From contig NZ_FOFB01000014.1 in NCBI RefSeq assembly GCF_900110645.1, positions 1 through 64,000 of the forward strand: DNA of 64,000 bases. The letters are read 5' to 3'. How positions within the stretch are numbered: position 1 is the first letter of the stretch; every line of letters starts with the position of its first letter. Made by a program: the position numbers and the translations under genes. A model generated the notes under the pieces. That model saw only the letters and a program-made list of their open reading frames with translations. It did not search any database and had not been told where the DNA came from. Source of the DNA: Neolewinella agarilytica (GTDB taxonomy: Bacteria; Bacteroidota; Bacteroidia; Chitinophagales; Saprospiraceae). This document shows positions 23,149 to 31,704 of this stretch, piece after piece.

Positions 23149-23517
23149 GTTGTTGGGAATTTTTGGCAAGGTAGCGAATTTTCGCTATTAGAGAAGGAGG
23201 GGCTGCTTCGCAGGGGGGATTTTTCACGTAGAGCACACAGAATGGAGGAGAAGGGCGGAGGCTGCTTCGCAGCGTTAGGGTAATAAGGTTTGTATGGATA
23301 GGATCCCATTGGTAATGTTGAGGAATTTTGATGCTGGCGCTGGCTTTACGGGGCATACTCAGAAACCCTATCCTTAAAAAATAATTATTGTCATTATTGA
23401 GTGCCGTTAAAAAGTGCTAAAGCTTTGGTGGAGTTATTAGTCCAGCCTAACTATGGAAAGAGTTACGGTATTCATCAGGAGATAATTCTCCACTATTAGA
23501 ACGAAAAACCCATACCC
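23149..23517. other. Intergenic region with short hairpins
   Basis: No gene is seen in these 369 bases. GGCTGCTTCGCAG occurs twice (about 23201 and 23260) as small palindromes. Between them is a stretch TTTCACGTAGAGCACACAG that loosely resembles the 88-bp repeat family. The right half, AT-rich near 23375-23395, is the likely promoter region of the beta-barrel gene. Confidence 0.5.
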
Positions 23518-24228
23518 ATGTCTAAGTCAGTTGTTTCTTTGCTTTTTTTATTGTTGATCAGTGCCTACGTGAGCGGCCAGACGGATAATCGATTATCGGT
23601 AGAGGTTCAGGGAAGTATTGGTTCCTATACGACTTTCTCCGATTTTCAAGAGATTGTTTATACGATTGAGGGACAGAATTATAACCGCTCCAATGGAAAC
23701 GTGACCGAAAGCGACATTGTCCCCTACCTGTCTCTTGGACTGAATTATCAGTTGACGGAACGGCTACAATTGGCGCCCTTTGTCCATTACCTTTTTGGGA
23801 AGGGGACGCTCTACGAAAACGACTTTGTAATCTTTGGGGTAAGCGATGTCAATCCCGTGGAGCAAATCTTTGAGGCCCCTGCTGACAATGAAATTGAGGT
23901 ACTTACGGCCGGGGTTAACGTACGGTATCGGTTAATCAGTCTTGTCGGTAGTCACCTGTATTTCGGCACTGGCCTGGCCTACGCTACCCGCAGCCATTTT
24001 TACCGTCATGAAATGGACGTTGACTTTGGTGCGGACCGTATAGCACAAAGCGTGGACGAACGTTTTACGACGGAGAAGAAGTCGGCAGTATTTATTCCGG
24101 TCTCCGCCGGTTTGGAGCGGGCGGTGAGTGATCGCTTAACCCTTACACTGAACGTGCAGGGCTTTATCTCTCCAGAAACGGAAGACAGAGCCTGGTCGGC
24201 CGGGCTTGGCCTGCGTTACGGATGGTAG
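23518..24228 (+). CDS. Outer-membrane beta-barrel protein
   Basis: A 236-residue exported protein with a signal peptide (residues 1-20, ending YVSGQ). It has alternating strands typical of small OmpA/OmpW-like barrels: YLSLGLNYQLTERLQLAPFVHYLFG, VNVRYRLIS, LYFGTGLAYATRSHFYRHEM, and an aromatic C-terminus GLGLRYGW ending in Trp, suitable for BAM recognition. Its cargo or function is unknown. The stop codon ends on the base next to the stop codon of the convergent alaS. Confidence 0.8.
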   Translation: MSKSVVSLLFLLLISAYVSGQTDNRLSVEVQGSIGSYTTFSDFQEIVYTIEGQNYNRSNGNVTESDIVPYLSLGLNYQLTERLQLAPFVHYLFGKGTLYENDFVIFGVSDVNPVEQIFEAPADNEIEVLTAGVNVRYRLISLVGSHLYFGTGLAYATRSHFYRHEMDVDFGADRIAQSVDERFTTEKKSAVFIPVSAGLERAVSDRLTLTLNVQGFISPETEDRAWSAGLGLRYGW

Positions 24229-26850
24229 TTATCCTGCGACGATAAGCTTTGCCTGGGCCAGGGCAGCTTCCAAACCACCCGGATCTTTGCCGCCTGCGGT
24301 AGCAAAGAAGGGTTGGCCACCGCCGCCGCCTTTGATGTTTTTGGCGATTTCACGGATGATGGTGCCAGCATTGAGTTTCTCTCCGGCCATGCCTTTGGAG
24401 ATGGCCAGTGTGAGCAGTGCCTTACCGTCGTTCTCGCTGCCGAGGAGCACGAAAGCATTTTCGTTCTCGCCCGTAAGCTGGAAGGCAAGGGTTTTGATGG
24501 CCGCGGCGTCGCTAAGCGGAACTTTGGCCGCCAGGAAGTTGACGCCGTTGATGTCTTCGAAGGCTTTTTCAAGGTCTCCCTTAACGTTGCCAGCGGCAGC
24601 GGCCTGCATTTTCTCGATTTCTTTCTTCAGGGCGCGGTTTTCGTCCTGAAGGTCAGCAACGGATTTTACCGGATTGCTACTACCCTTCACGAGGGTGCGG
24701 ATTTCCGCCAGGGTTGCCAGGCGTTCATCGACGTAGGCCATAGCGGCCGCGCCAGTGACGGCTTCAATACGGCGAATGCCCGCGGCAACGCCGCCCTCGG
24801 CCGTGATTTTGCAGTAGCCCAACTCCCCGGTGTGCTTCACGTGGGTGCCGCCACAGAGTTCTGAGCTGAAGTCGGGGTCGAAGGTAATAATGCGGACCGC
24901 ATCGCCATACTTCTCGCCGAAGAGCATCATCGCGCCGGAGTTTTTGGCTTCGGCAATGGGGACATCGCGTCGTTCCAGCAACGGAATGTTCTGGCGGATT
25001 TTTTCGTTGACCAGCGTTTCCACCTGCTTGATTTGCTCATCCGTCATCGCTTCGTAGTGGCTGAAGTCGAAGCGCATCCGTTTGTCGCGCACGTCTTGTC
25101 CTTTCTGGATGGCGTGGTCACCCAGGATTTCGTGCAGGGCCGCATGGATAAGGTGAGCAGCCGTGTGGTTCTGGCTGGTGGCCTGCCGCTTGTCAGCGTT
25201 GACGGCGGCGATGATGTCCGCGTCCGGGCTGGCCGGAAGCTTGTTGACGATGTGGACCGTCAGGTCATTCTCCTTGATGGTGTCGGTGACGTAGATCGTC
25301 TCTCCGGCAATTTGCAGGGAGCCGGTGTCACCGGCCTGTCCGCCACTTTCGCCATAGAAGGGGGTGCGATCCAGCACGACGTGGTACTGGGGCTTGTCTT
25401 TCACCTTGACGGTGCGATACTTCGTGATTTTTGCGCCAGCGTCGGAGAGGTAGTCGTAACCGATGAAGACGCTGTCTTCGTCGGAGAGAACAGTCCAATC
25501 ACCAACTTCCTTAGCGGCGTCTTTGCGGGAGCGGGCTTTTTGTTCGGCGAGGGCTTTTTCGAAGCCGGCCTCGTCGATGGTCAGGCCCTGCTCGGTGGCG
25601 AGCAGGCGGGTAAGGTCGATCGGGAAACCGAAGGTGTCGTAGAGCTCGAAGACATCCGGTCCGCTGATGACACCTCCTTTAGAGTCAAGGTCCGCAAAGC
25701 GGGTTAGCCCATTTTCCAATGTGTTCAGGAACGACTTTTCCTCACTTTCGATAATCCGGGTAATCTGCTCTTCCTGCTGCTTCAGCTCGGGGAAGGCGTC
25801 GCCCATCTCCTGCACCAGCGTTTTCATCAGTTTATTGATGAAGGGTGCTTTCTGATCGAGGAAGGAATAAGCATAGCGGACGGCGCGACGCAGGATGCGG
25901 CGGACGACGTAGCCAGCTCCGCCGGAACCGGGCAGCTGCCCGTCGGCAATGGTAAAGGCCACGGCGCGGAGGTGGTCTACGATAACGCGCATGGCCATGT
26001 CGGCTTTGGCGTCATCGGCATAAGAACCGCCGTAAGTCTTGCCCGTGAGGCGTTCGATTTCCCGGAGTAAGGGAGTGAACACATCCGTGTCATAAGTCGC
26101 TTCCTTGCCCTGCATGATCATACAGAGGCGCTCGAAACCCATTCCGGTATCGACGTGCTGCTCGGGTAGGTTCTCGAGCTTGCCGTCCGCTTTACGGTTG
26201 AACTGGATAAAAACGTTGTTCCAGATTTCTACGACGCCGGAGTCGTCAATGTTCACCAGATCGCGACCATTTACTTTAGCGCGTTCTTCGGGGCTGCGGG
26301 TGTCGAAATGAATTTCGGTACAGGGGCCGCAGGGGCCAGTGTCACCCATCTCCCAGAAGTTATCTTTTTTGTTGCCTTCGAGGATGCGCTCGGCGGGCAG
26401 GACCTTGAGCCATTCGGCGTAGGCTTCATCGTCACGCGGCACGCCTTCGTCCGGGGCACCTTCAAAGATGGTGGCGTAGAGGCATTCGGGGTCGAGGCCC
26501 ATGGTTTTAGTGAGGAACTCCCAGCTCCAGGCGATGGCTTCTTCTTTGAAGTAATCGCCAATGGACCAGTTGCCGAGCATCTCGAACATGGTGTGGTGGG
26601 TGCCGTCGCGGCCTACGTCTTCGAGGTCGTTGTGCTTACCGCTTACGCGCATACACTTTTGGGTATCGGCGATGCGGCGGCGGTCCGGGGTCTTGTCGCC
26701 CAGGAAAAAATCCTTGAACTGGTTCATGCCCGCGTTGGTGAACATCAGGCTCGGGTCGTCCTTATTCACAATTGGTGCGGAGGGCACGATTTTGTGGTCC
26801 TTGGAACGGAAAAAGTCGAGGTAAGCTTGGCGGATCTGAGCGGAGGTCAT
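24229..26850 (-). CDS. alaS: Alanyl-tRNA synthetase
   Basis: Charges tRNA-Ala in the cytoplasm and clears mischarged Ser and Gly. The 873 residues match the family. The class II catalytic core starts at MTSAQIRQAYLDFF with FTNAGMNQFKD (motif 1 area) and runs to about 240. The tRNA-recognition part follows to about 450. The editing domain has HTAAHLIHAALHEIL (about 560) and CGGTHVKHTGELG (about 667) as zinc ligands, and the C-terminal DHHA1 domain ends GGGGGQPFFATAGGKDPGG. An octamer array lies 10 bases upstream of its ATG. Confidence 0.97.
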   Translation of the reverse strand: MTSAQIRQAYLDFFRSKDHKIVPSAPIVNKDDPSLMFTNAGMNQFKDFFLGDKTPDRRRIADTQKCMRVSGKHNDLEDVGRDGTHHTMFEMLGNWSIGDYFKEEAIAWSWEFLTKTMGLDPECLYATIFEGAPDEGVPRDDEAYAEWLKVLPAERILEGNKKDNFWEMGDTGPCGPCTEIHFDTRSPEERAKVNGRDLVNIDDSGVVEIWNNVFIQFNRKADGKLENLPEQHVDTGMGFERLCMIMQGKEATYDTDVFTPLLREIERLTGKTYGGSYADDAKADMAMRVIVDHLRAVAFTIADGQLPGSGGAGYVVRRILRRAVRYAYSFLDQKAPFINKLMKTLVQEMGDAFPELKQQEEQITRIIESEEKSFLNTLENGLTRFADLDSKGGVISGPDVFELYDTFGFPIDLTRLLATEQGLTIDEAGFEKALAEQKARSRKDAAKEVGDWTVLSDEDSVFIGYDYLSDAGAKITKYRTVKVKDKPQYHVVLDRTPFYGESGGQAGDTGSLQIAGETIYVTDTIKENDLTVHIVNKLPASPDADIIAAVNADKRQATSQNHTAAHLIHAALHEILGDHAIQKGQDVRDKRMRFDFSHYEAMTDEQIKQVETLVNEKIRQNIPLLERRDVPIAEAKNSGAMMLFGEKYGDAVRIITFDPDFSSELCGGTHVKHTGELGYCKITAEGGVAAGIRRIEAVTGAAAMAYVDERLATLAEIRTLVKGSSNPVKSVADLQDENRALKKEIEKMQAAAAGNVKGDLEKAFEDINGVNFLAAKVPLSDAAAIKTLAFQLTGENENAFVLLGSENDGKALLTLAISKGMAGEKLNAGTIIREIAKNIKGGGGGQPFFATAGGKDPGGLEAALAQAKLIVAG

Positions 26851-26859
26851 GCTGGAAAA

Positions 26860-26891
26860 GTCAATGAGTCAAATAGTCAGAGAGTCAAACA
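26860..26891. repeat. Octamer array (GTCAANNA)4 upstream of alaS
   Basis: Units GTCAATGA, GTCAAATA, GTCAGAGA, GTCAAACA lie 10 bases before the alaS start codon. The same unit builds the arrays at 42292-42323 and, inverted, 42447-42502. Confidence 0.85.
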
Positions 26892-26968
26892 GTCTTGCCG
26901 ACAGTGAGGTGCTTATTGGGAAGCTGCTCTGGGATGATCCCTGAATGAAGGCGCAAAGATAGTGTTTT

Positions 26969-26994
26969 GGGTACATCTGTACTTGTACCCGAAA
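26969..26994. repeat. 26-bp GTAC repeat, copy 1
   Basis: Starts GGGTACATCTGTAC and ends TTGTACCCGAAA. The reverse complement occurs perfectly at 28984-29009. Each copy is itself partly palindromic (GGGTAC ... GTACCC). Confidence 0.85.
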
Positions 26995-27044
26995 GTAGTT
27001 CCAGGTAGTTCTACCCCAAAGCCTGATTAAAGCCCATTTGAAAG

Positions 27045-27171
27045 TCTCTCCTCCATCTCCTCTTCTCCTCCCGCTCCTCCGGAAAAACAGGTTGCTCAGT
27101 GGCTGATGGCGAGGTATTAACGTGACCTTTCTCCAAAGGAGCCGGAGGAGTGGAGGAGTTGGAGGAGAGAA
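27045..27171. repeat. Inverted pair of CTCCTC arrays
   Basis: Left arm from CTCTCCTCCATCTCC to GCTCCTCCGG (27045-27082); right arm from CCGGAGGAG to TTGGAGGAGAG (27142-27171). The arms are imperfect reverse complements and could form a large stem around about 60 bases. Confidence 0.65.
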
Positions 27172-27310
27172 GTTCGTAAGAGGCAAAAACCTGCTTTGGA
27201 CACACAAAGCCGCTGCAAAATCAGTGGTAAAGCCACCTCATTCCCTGCTGCGGACTACCTACCTGTTACCGTTGAAATCCGCAATACTATTGGATGTTAA
27301 TGATCCTTGA

Positions 27311-28021
27311 TTACCGGTACTCCGGGTTGCTGAAGCCCCAGCGGCTTCCCCCATCCCAGTCTTCCTTAGAGTTGCCGTAAGCAGGGTAGCCTCCTTGCTG
27401 CTTCAGCATATTAGCCAGGTGCAGGAGGTTATAGGTCATGAAGGTCGTGTTCCGGTTGGTGAAGTCGTTTTCCTGGGCGTTGGATTCCTCATCCAGGTAG
27501 CTGGGGCCGGGGCCTACTTCCCCGATCCAGCCACAATCTGCCTGCGGCGGAATGCTGTAACCAACGTGCTGTAGAGAATACAGCAAGCCCATGGCACAGT
27601 GCTTCACACCGTCTTCGTTGCCGGTGATGATGCAGCCTCCAACCTTGCCGTAGAAAAGGTACTGTCCCTTATCATTTCGTTGACCGGATTGCGCATAAAT
27701 CCGCTCCACCAGCCTGGTGGCAATGGATGACTTTTCGCCCAGCCAGATGGGCGTGCCGATAACCAGTATGTCTGCGGCAAAAATGCGCTCAAACAGCGCT
27801 GGCCATTCGTCCTTTTCTGCGCCGTGTTCCGTCATGTCGGGCTGAACGCCGGGGGCTACGTCGTGGTCGACCAGTCGGATGAACTCAACGTCCACACCTT
27901 CATTCTTCATGATGTTGCTGGAGACCCGCATCAGGCCCTCCGTATGACTCTTAGTGGGTGAGGGCTTCAGCGTACAGTTTACGTAAATGGCTTTCAGCCG
28001 GGAAAAATCTGGTGCAGACAT
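27311..28021 (-). CDS. Flavodoxin-fold NAD(P)H-dependent FMN reductase
   Basis: A 236-residue cytoplasmic flavoprotein of the NADPH-dependent FMN reductase type. The N-terminal beta strand and FMN phosphate loop read AIYVNCTLKPSPTKSHTEGL (about 11-30), the second flavin loop is IGTPIWLGEKSS (about 88-99), and VGGCIITGNEDG supplies a third contact. Such enzymes reduce quinones, nitro compounds or free flavins. ATG 28021 lies just before the first strand; earlier in-frame codons look non-coding. It sits within the 2-kb segment bounded by the 26-bp inverted repeat. Confidence 0.88.
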   Translation of the reverse strand: MSAPDFSRLKAIYVNCTLKPSPTKSHTEGLMRVSSNIMKNEGVDVEFIRLVDHDVAPGVQPDMTEHGAEKDEWPALFERIFAADILVIGTPIWLGEKSSIATRLVERIYAQSGQRNDKGQYLFYGKVGGCIITGNEDGVKHCAMGLLYSLQHVGYSIPPQADCGWIGEVGPGPSYLDEESNAQENDFTNRNTTFMTYNLLHLANMLKQQGGYPAYGNSKEDWDGGSRWGFSNPEYR

Positions 28022-28216
28022 AGTTTGCGGTGTTGGTGCATTTAGTTGTACGGCAGGCCTCCGTAAGATGTTCTTGCCTGGGAAGCAAGAGTTACGCGTT
28101 GTCGGCAGGCGACTTTCGTGTTTTGCGGCTGTTGCGCAGCAATCATTTGGCATCCTTGTGCCGAAAGCATTTCTTTGTGTTCATCGTTTTACAACTGCCC
28201 TAACCCTTTAACAACT

Positions 28217-28948
28217 ATGCTTCAGCCATTCTTTGCTTCCGCGTTTTTTCTCTGCACCCGCGTCCGCGCCCAACTGATCTGCCTGCTCTTTTTGCTGGTG
28301 CCTCCCCTTTTTGGCCAGCCACAAACGGATCCCATCCGTACGGTCGAAAACATCACGCCACAAACCAATGCCTACGCGCAGAAGGCCAGGGAATTGATGC
28401 AGGCTGGCGAAAATGCTGCTGCCACCGATTACAACCGGGATTCCCTGCTGCTTGCCCTGCTCGGGCAGGAGGTGACGCCTTCCTATCTGGTAGACCGTAA
28501 GGGCGCTGTCTGGAACCTGGGCGTGATGGACCAACCCTTTATTATTCATACATTCTTTCTGAATTGTGGACACTGCGAGCATTACGTCGACGCCATCAAT
28601 TCCGTCGCTACGGCTTTCGCGGATGAGGTGGTCACCTTTGTCCTGATGCCTACGCCGGAAGCGGATGGTCTGGCAATGATGGAACGGTTTAATGATGATG
28701 TTGTCATCCTTTTTGACGATCACTTCCGGGACCCCTATTCCATGCCCGACGATCCCCGCTTACTGGGGCTCATTGGTTACCCCATCACGCATTACATTAC
28801 GGGCAAGCGACGAATCGTCGGCCTTAACCGAGGAGGAGGACAGGCATATATTCATCCCCGAAAGGGAGCGAAAATAATCCTGAAAAAAAGGGAGCCTGAT
28901 GTGGAGAAACGGCTTCGGAAAGGGGTGGGGCGATTGTTGGAGTTTTGA
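28217..28948 (+). CDS. Exported thioredoxin-like protein (paralogue 1)
   Basis: A 243-residue exported protein. The core has a thioredoxin-like arrangement: beta strand FIIHTFFLNCGHCEHYVDAIN with a CGHC redox pair, a later VVILFDDHFRDP, and a cis-Pro-like YPITHYI before the last strands. The mature start QPQTDPIRTVE is shared with the paralogue at 31705-32385, which has CRLC instead. The signal peptide is odd: after MLQPFFASAFFL comes CTRVRAQ, encoded by an R1 repeat copy, then a second hydrophobic run to PPLFGQ. The repeat appears inserted into the signal sequence. ATG 28217 is the only sensible start. Confidence 0.78.
   Translation: MLQPFFASAFFLCTRVRAQLICLLFLLVPPLFGQPQTDPIRTVENITPQTNAYAQKARELMQAGENAAATDYNRDSLLLALLGQEVTPSYLVDRKGAVWNLGVMDQPFIIHTFFLNCGHCEHYVDAINSVATAFADEVVTFVLMPTPEADGLAMMERFNDDVVILFDDHFRDPYSMPDDPRLLGLIGYPITHYITGKRRIVGLNRGGGQAYIHPRKGAKIILKKREPDVEKRLRKGVGRLLEF
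28254..28271 (+). repeat. Dispersed repeat R1, copy inside a signal peptide
   Basis: GCACCCGCGTCCGCGCCC matches 17 of 18 bases and codes TRVRA within the signal peptide of the thioredoxin-like protein. Confidence 0.75.
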
Positions 28949-28983
28949 CTTTTGGCGTACTGTTGAGGACGCGTTCACCGGCT

Positions 28984-29009
28984 TTTCGGGTACAAGTACA
29001 GATGTACCC
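28984..29009. repeat. 26-bp GTAC repeat, copy 2 (inverted)
   Basis: TTTCGGGTACAAGTACAG then ATGTACCC: the perfect reverse complement of 26969-26994. It is followed at once by an R1 copy. Confidence 0.85.
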
Positions 29010-29011
29010 GT

Positions 29012-29057
29012 TTTTGGGCGCGGCCGCAGGTGCAATGGAAATTTTGGAGGCAAGGTG
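29012..29057 (-). repeat. Extended R1 unit (46 bp), intergenic copy
   Basis: The R1 core (29016-29033, reverse strand GCACCTGCGGCCGCGCCC) sits in a 46-bp block that matches 57837-57882 at 42 of 46 positions. There the block forms the C-terminal codons of cobA. Here it lies between two convergent genes. Confidence 0.8.
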
Positions 29058-29073
29058 TTGTGGAGGAAATGGG

Positions 29074-31461
29074 TTATTCCCGCCGTTTTAAATCAATCCT
29101 TAGCGTCCCTCCCGGCCGCGCCACCAACTCATGCCCGCCCCAACTGAACCTGACCGGAACCCGGTCGGCCCGGATGCTACCCCGCAGCCCCCCATCTTCC
29201 AGCCGTAAGTCAAAGCCAACGCCAGCGTCCGGTCCCTGCACCGGGCAATAGCCCTTCATCTGTTTGAGGTGGCCGAAAGCTGGAGACATGTGAATGCCGT
29301 CCTGGTGTTTGTCCGGGCTGATACCCGCCAGCAGGCGGTAGGTGAACAGTGCCGGCGACGCCCCCCAGGGGTGCGCCTCGGAACGAGTTGGCTTACGGTC
29401 GTCTTCAAACCGTTCTACCAGCGTCGTTGCCCCCTGATCCCGAAGAATAAGCCAGGGCTGCAGCACTTCGCGGAACAGATCGGCGCGATCCAGCTTTTCC
29501 AGCGCAGCGAACAGATAGTAGCGATAGTAGTAGGTGGCCTGCCCCAGACCTTCTTCCCGTAGTAATTTTTCGAGGGCCTGCTCCTGGTCTTCCTCCGGAA
29601 TAACGTCGAGCAGGATGCCGAGTATGCTGCTGTGCTGATCGTAGTAGCTTTGGTCGGGCCGTTCGGCGAGGAGCTTGCGCTCGGGGTTGTAGCAGCGTTC
29701 GCGCAGGGTCTTAATCATACGCTCCCGCTGCCCGCGCCAGTAGGCGGCGGAGCTGTTGTCAACGTTTAGCGCGTCAGACAAGGCCGCCGCACTACCCAGT
29801 GCCTGGGCGTAGTGCAGGCTGACCGGGGTGGACCGGTCTGCATTGGCCCCGGGAGCCATCCCCATCTGCTCCGCCCCCACGTACCAATCGATGAAGGGCC
29901 AGTAGGGTATACCTTCAAGGTAGCCGGTCTCCCGGTTGAAATGGCCATCGAAGTAGCTCAGCGTATGGGCAATGCCCGGCAAAAATTGCCGCACAAAGGT
30001 CGTGTCCCCCGAGCGTTGGAAATAGTCGTAAACCATATCCACCCACACCAGCGAATAGGTCGAATGGTAAAATTGGTAGCGGTTGGGGTAGGCGGATTTG
30101 AGTACGCCGTTTTCGTTACGGCCGCGATGGAAATCCATCAGAGCATTGCGGGTGTGTCGCTGGTCACCGGTGTATAGTTCCCAGACGGGGGCCTGAATTT
30201 TGGTGTCGCCGATGTATTGCATCGTTTCGTAGTAGGCATCACTGAGGTAATAATCCTGAGTGCAGATCTCAACGGTGCGAATGCTCATGTCCACGATTTC
30301 GTCCAGGTCCTGATCGTCGCTCTGCCAGCTGGCGGTCAGTGGGATGCTGCTGGTGACACGTTCGAAAGTCGGGGCACGAAGTAGCAACGGTTCGTCTTTT
30401 ACCTCTACCCGGATTTCGAGGTAACGCAGCGTCCGGTACCAACTGGGGATGTAGCTACGGTTCTGGCCACCGTCGGGCAGGACGGTATCGAAGTAGCCCT
30501 TCACGATTTTGCCCTCTACTTCGTCGCGTTGCGGTTTGGTTTTATCGGGGTTAAAGAGATTTTCGGCCCAGGTATAGGTAATGATACTACCCTTTCCACC
30601 ACTCCAGCGGAGGGTAGGGAAGCCGAGGGTTACTTCTCCCATGTCGAGCAGGAAGCGATAGCTGCCATTAGCGGGCAGCTCCACGCTCTGCCGGCCGAGG
30701 AACCAGCCTTTGGGTAAGCCGACTCCGGCGGGAGAATAGCGCAGCGCTTTGAATGCCTGGGGCCTTCGTTGTTGTGCTGGGGTTGTTCGGGGTTCGAGCA
30801 TCCAGAGGAAGGCTCCGCCGTTTTTCCGCAGGTGGCCCCATTCCACAAATTCGGGGTAATACCAGCTGCCCTCGGGAAAACCGTCTTCGAGCCAGCTCCA
30901 GTGATGGCCACTGGCCATCAGGCTGTCGGTTGGGTTGTTGGCGTAGAGCCCGCCGATGATGTCGCGGTCGTCGTATCGCCAGCGAATCTGCTTCCCCCGG
31001 ATGCCGGTGTCCAGCGTGCACTGGTAGTTTTTTTTGCCCCGCTGGGTGGTGAGGAAAGCCGAAGGACCGTAGCCCTGAACGATGAGCGCCGTCCGCACAC
31101 TCTCCATGCCAAAAAGGCGGTAATGGCCCCAGTTGAAAACCTCGATGCCGATGGTGTTTTCTCCGGGTTTCAGGTGAGGTAACAAATCATGATGGTCGTA
31201 TCGCCAGTGCTGGATATCGCCAAGCTGTGGGCCCCAACTTACCCATTCGCCGTTTACGTGGAGGCGGAAGTGCGCGTCGGCTGAAATATCAATCGGGAAG
31301 CTATCGGGCATTCCTTCCAGCTCAAAGGTGGTGCGGAAGAGCACTACGGCCTGCTCGCTGCCCTTAAGTTGTGGGTGGGTTACCCAGTTGGCGTTGAACT
31401 GGGCGGAGAGGGTGGGGCTTGTAAGAAAGAAAAGGGCAAGGACGAAGTGTTTGAGGAACAT
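29074..31461 (-). CDS. Secreted alpha-L-rhamnosidase (GH78-like)
   Basis: A 795-residue exported enzyme that would remove terminal L-rhamnose from rhamnogalacturonan or similar glycans. The signal peptide is MFLKHFVLALFFLTSPTLSAQ. An N-terminal beta-sandwich carbohydrate-binding part (ADAHFRLHVNGEWVSWGP) precedes the six-hairpin (alpha/alpha)6 catalytic domain from about 400. That domain has DAYYETMQYIGD, YLEGIPYWPFIDWYVG and EAHPWGASPALF, the last a GH78-type motif. A C-terminal beta domain follows. ATG 31461 is chosen because earlier in-frame codons lie in the MITE-like element. It fits the pectin genes at 33.8-38.5 kb. Confidence 0.85.
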   Translation of the reverse strand: MFLKHFVLALFFLTSPTLSAQFNANWVTHPQLKGSEQAVVLFRTTFELEGMPDSFPIDISADAHFRLHVNGEWVSWGPQLGDIQHWRYDHHDLLPHLKPGENTIGIEVFNWGHYRLFGMESVRTALIVQGYGPSAFLTTQRGKKNYQCTLDTGIRGKQIRWRYDDRDIIGGLYANNPTDSLMASGHHWSWLEDGFPEGSWYYPEFVEWGHLRKNGGAFLWMLEPRTTPAQQRRPQAFKALRYSPAGVGLPKGWFLGRQSVELPANGSYRFLLDMGEVTLGFPTLRWSGGKGSIITYTWAENLFNPDKTKPQRDEVEGKIVKGYFDTVLPDGGQNRSYIPSWYRTLRYLEIRVEVKDEPLLLRAPTFERVTSSIPLTASWQSDDQDLDEIVDMSIRTVEICTQDYYLSDAYYETMQYIGDTKIQAPVWELYTGDQRHTRNALMDFHRGRNENGVLKSAYPNRYQFYHSTYSLVWVDMVYDYFQRSGDTTFVRQFLPGIAHTLSYFDGHFNRETGYLEGIPYWPFIDWYVGAEQMGMAPGANADRSTPVSLHYAQALGSAAALSDALNVDNSSAAYWRGQRERMIKTLRERCYNPERKLLAERPDQSYYDQHSSILGILLDVIPEEDQEQALEKLLREEGLGQATYYYRYYLFAALEKLDRADLFREVLQPWLILRDQGATTLVERFEDDRKPTRSEAHPWGASPALFTYRLLAGISPDKHQDGIHMSPAFGHLKQMKGYCPVQGPDAGVGFDLRLEDGGLRGSIRADRVPVRFSWGGHELVARPGGTLRIDLKRRE

Positions 31462-31491
31462 AGTTTGGTTACTTCTAGCGGGAGGGGTCTC

Positions 31492-31606
31492 GGGCAATTG
31501 CAATAGCCTATCGCGGACGCTCGAAGGTCCTTTCAGGACGCTTCGAGGACCGCTTAGTTTTGCTCAAGGGACCTCAAGCGTCCCGGCGGAGAGCTTGCAA
31601 TTGCCC
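31492..31606. mobile_element. MITE-like 115-bp element
   Basis: Perfect 12-bp terminal inverted repeats GGGCAATTGCAA (31492-31503) and TTGCAATTGCCC (31595-31606) enclose internal inverted copies of GGACGCTTNGAGG-type sequence. It has no coding capacity and lies just upstream of the rhamnosidase gene. No clear target-site duplication is visible, so the mobile nature is inferred. Confidence 0.45.
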
Positions 31607-31704
31607 TGGGGAGTGAAATTCCTTAAATTTGTGAAGGCACCCTAATATACCAATGTTTTGCTTCCAGTTGCTCAGGTGCCAAAAATGCCTACCCCAAAAT
31701 ACCT

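Larger units (their letters stand above)
26851..27310. other. Intergenic region made of repeats
   Basis: The 460 bases upstream of alaS contain no convincing gene. From left to right: the GTCAANNA array, one copy of the 26-bp GTAC repeat (26969-26994), and an inverted pair of CTCCTC-type arrays (27045-27082 and 27139-27171) around about 55 bases. The alaS promoter must lie within or next to these repeats. Confidence 0.6.

Noticed and set aside
25033-25707. Open frame of 224 codons on the plus strand
   Set aside because: Antisense to alaS.
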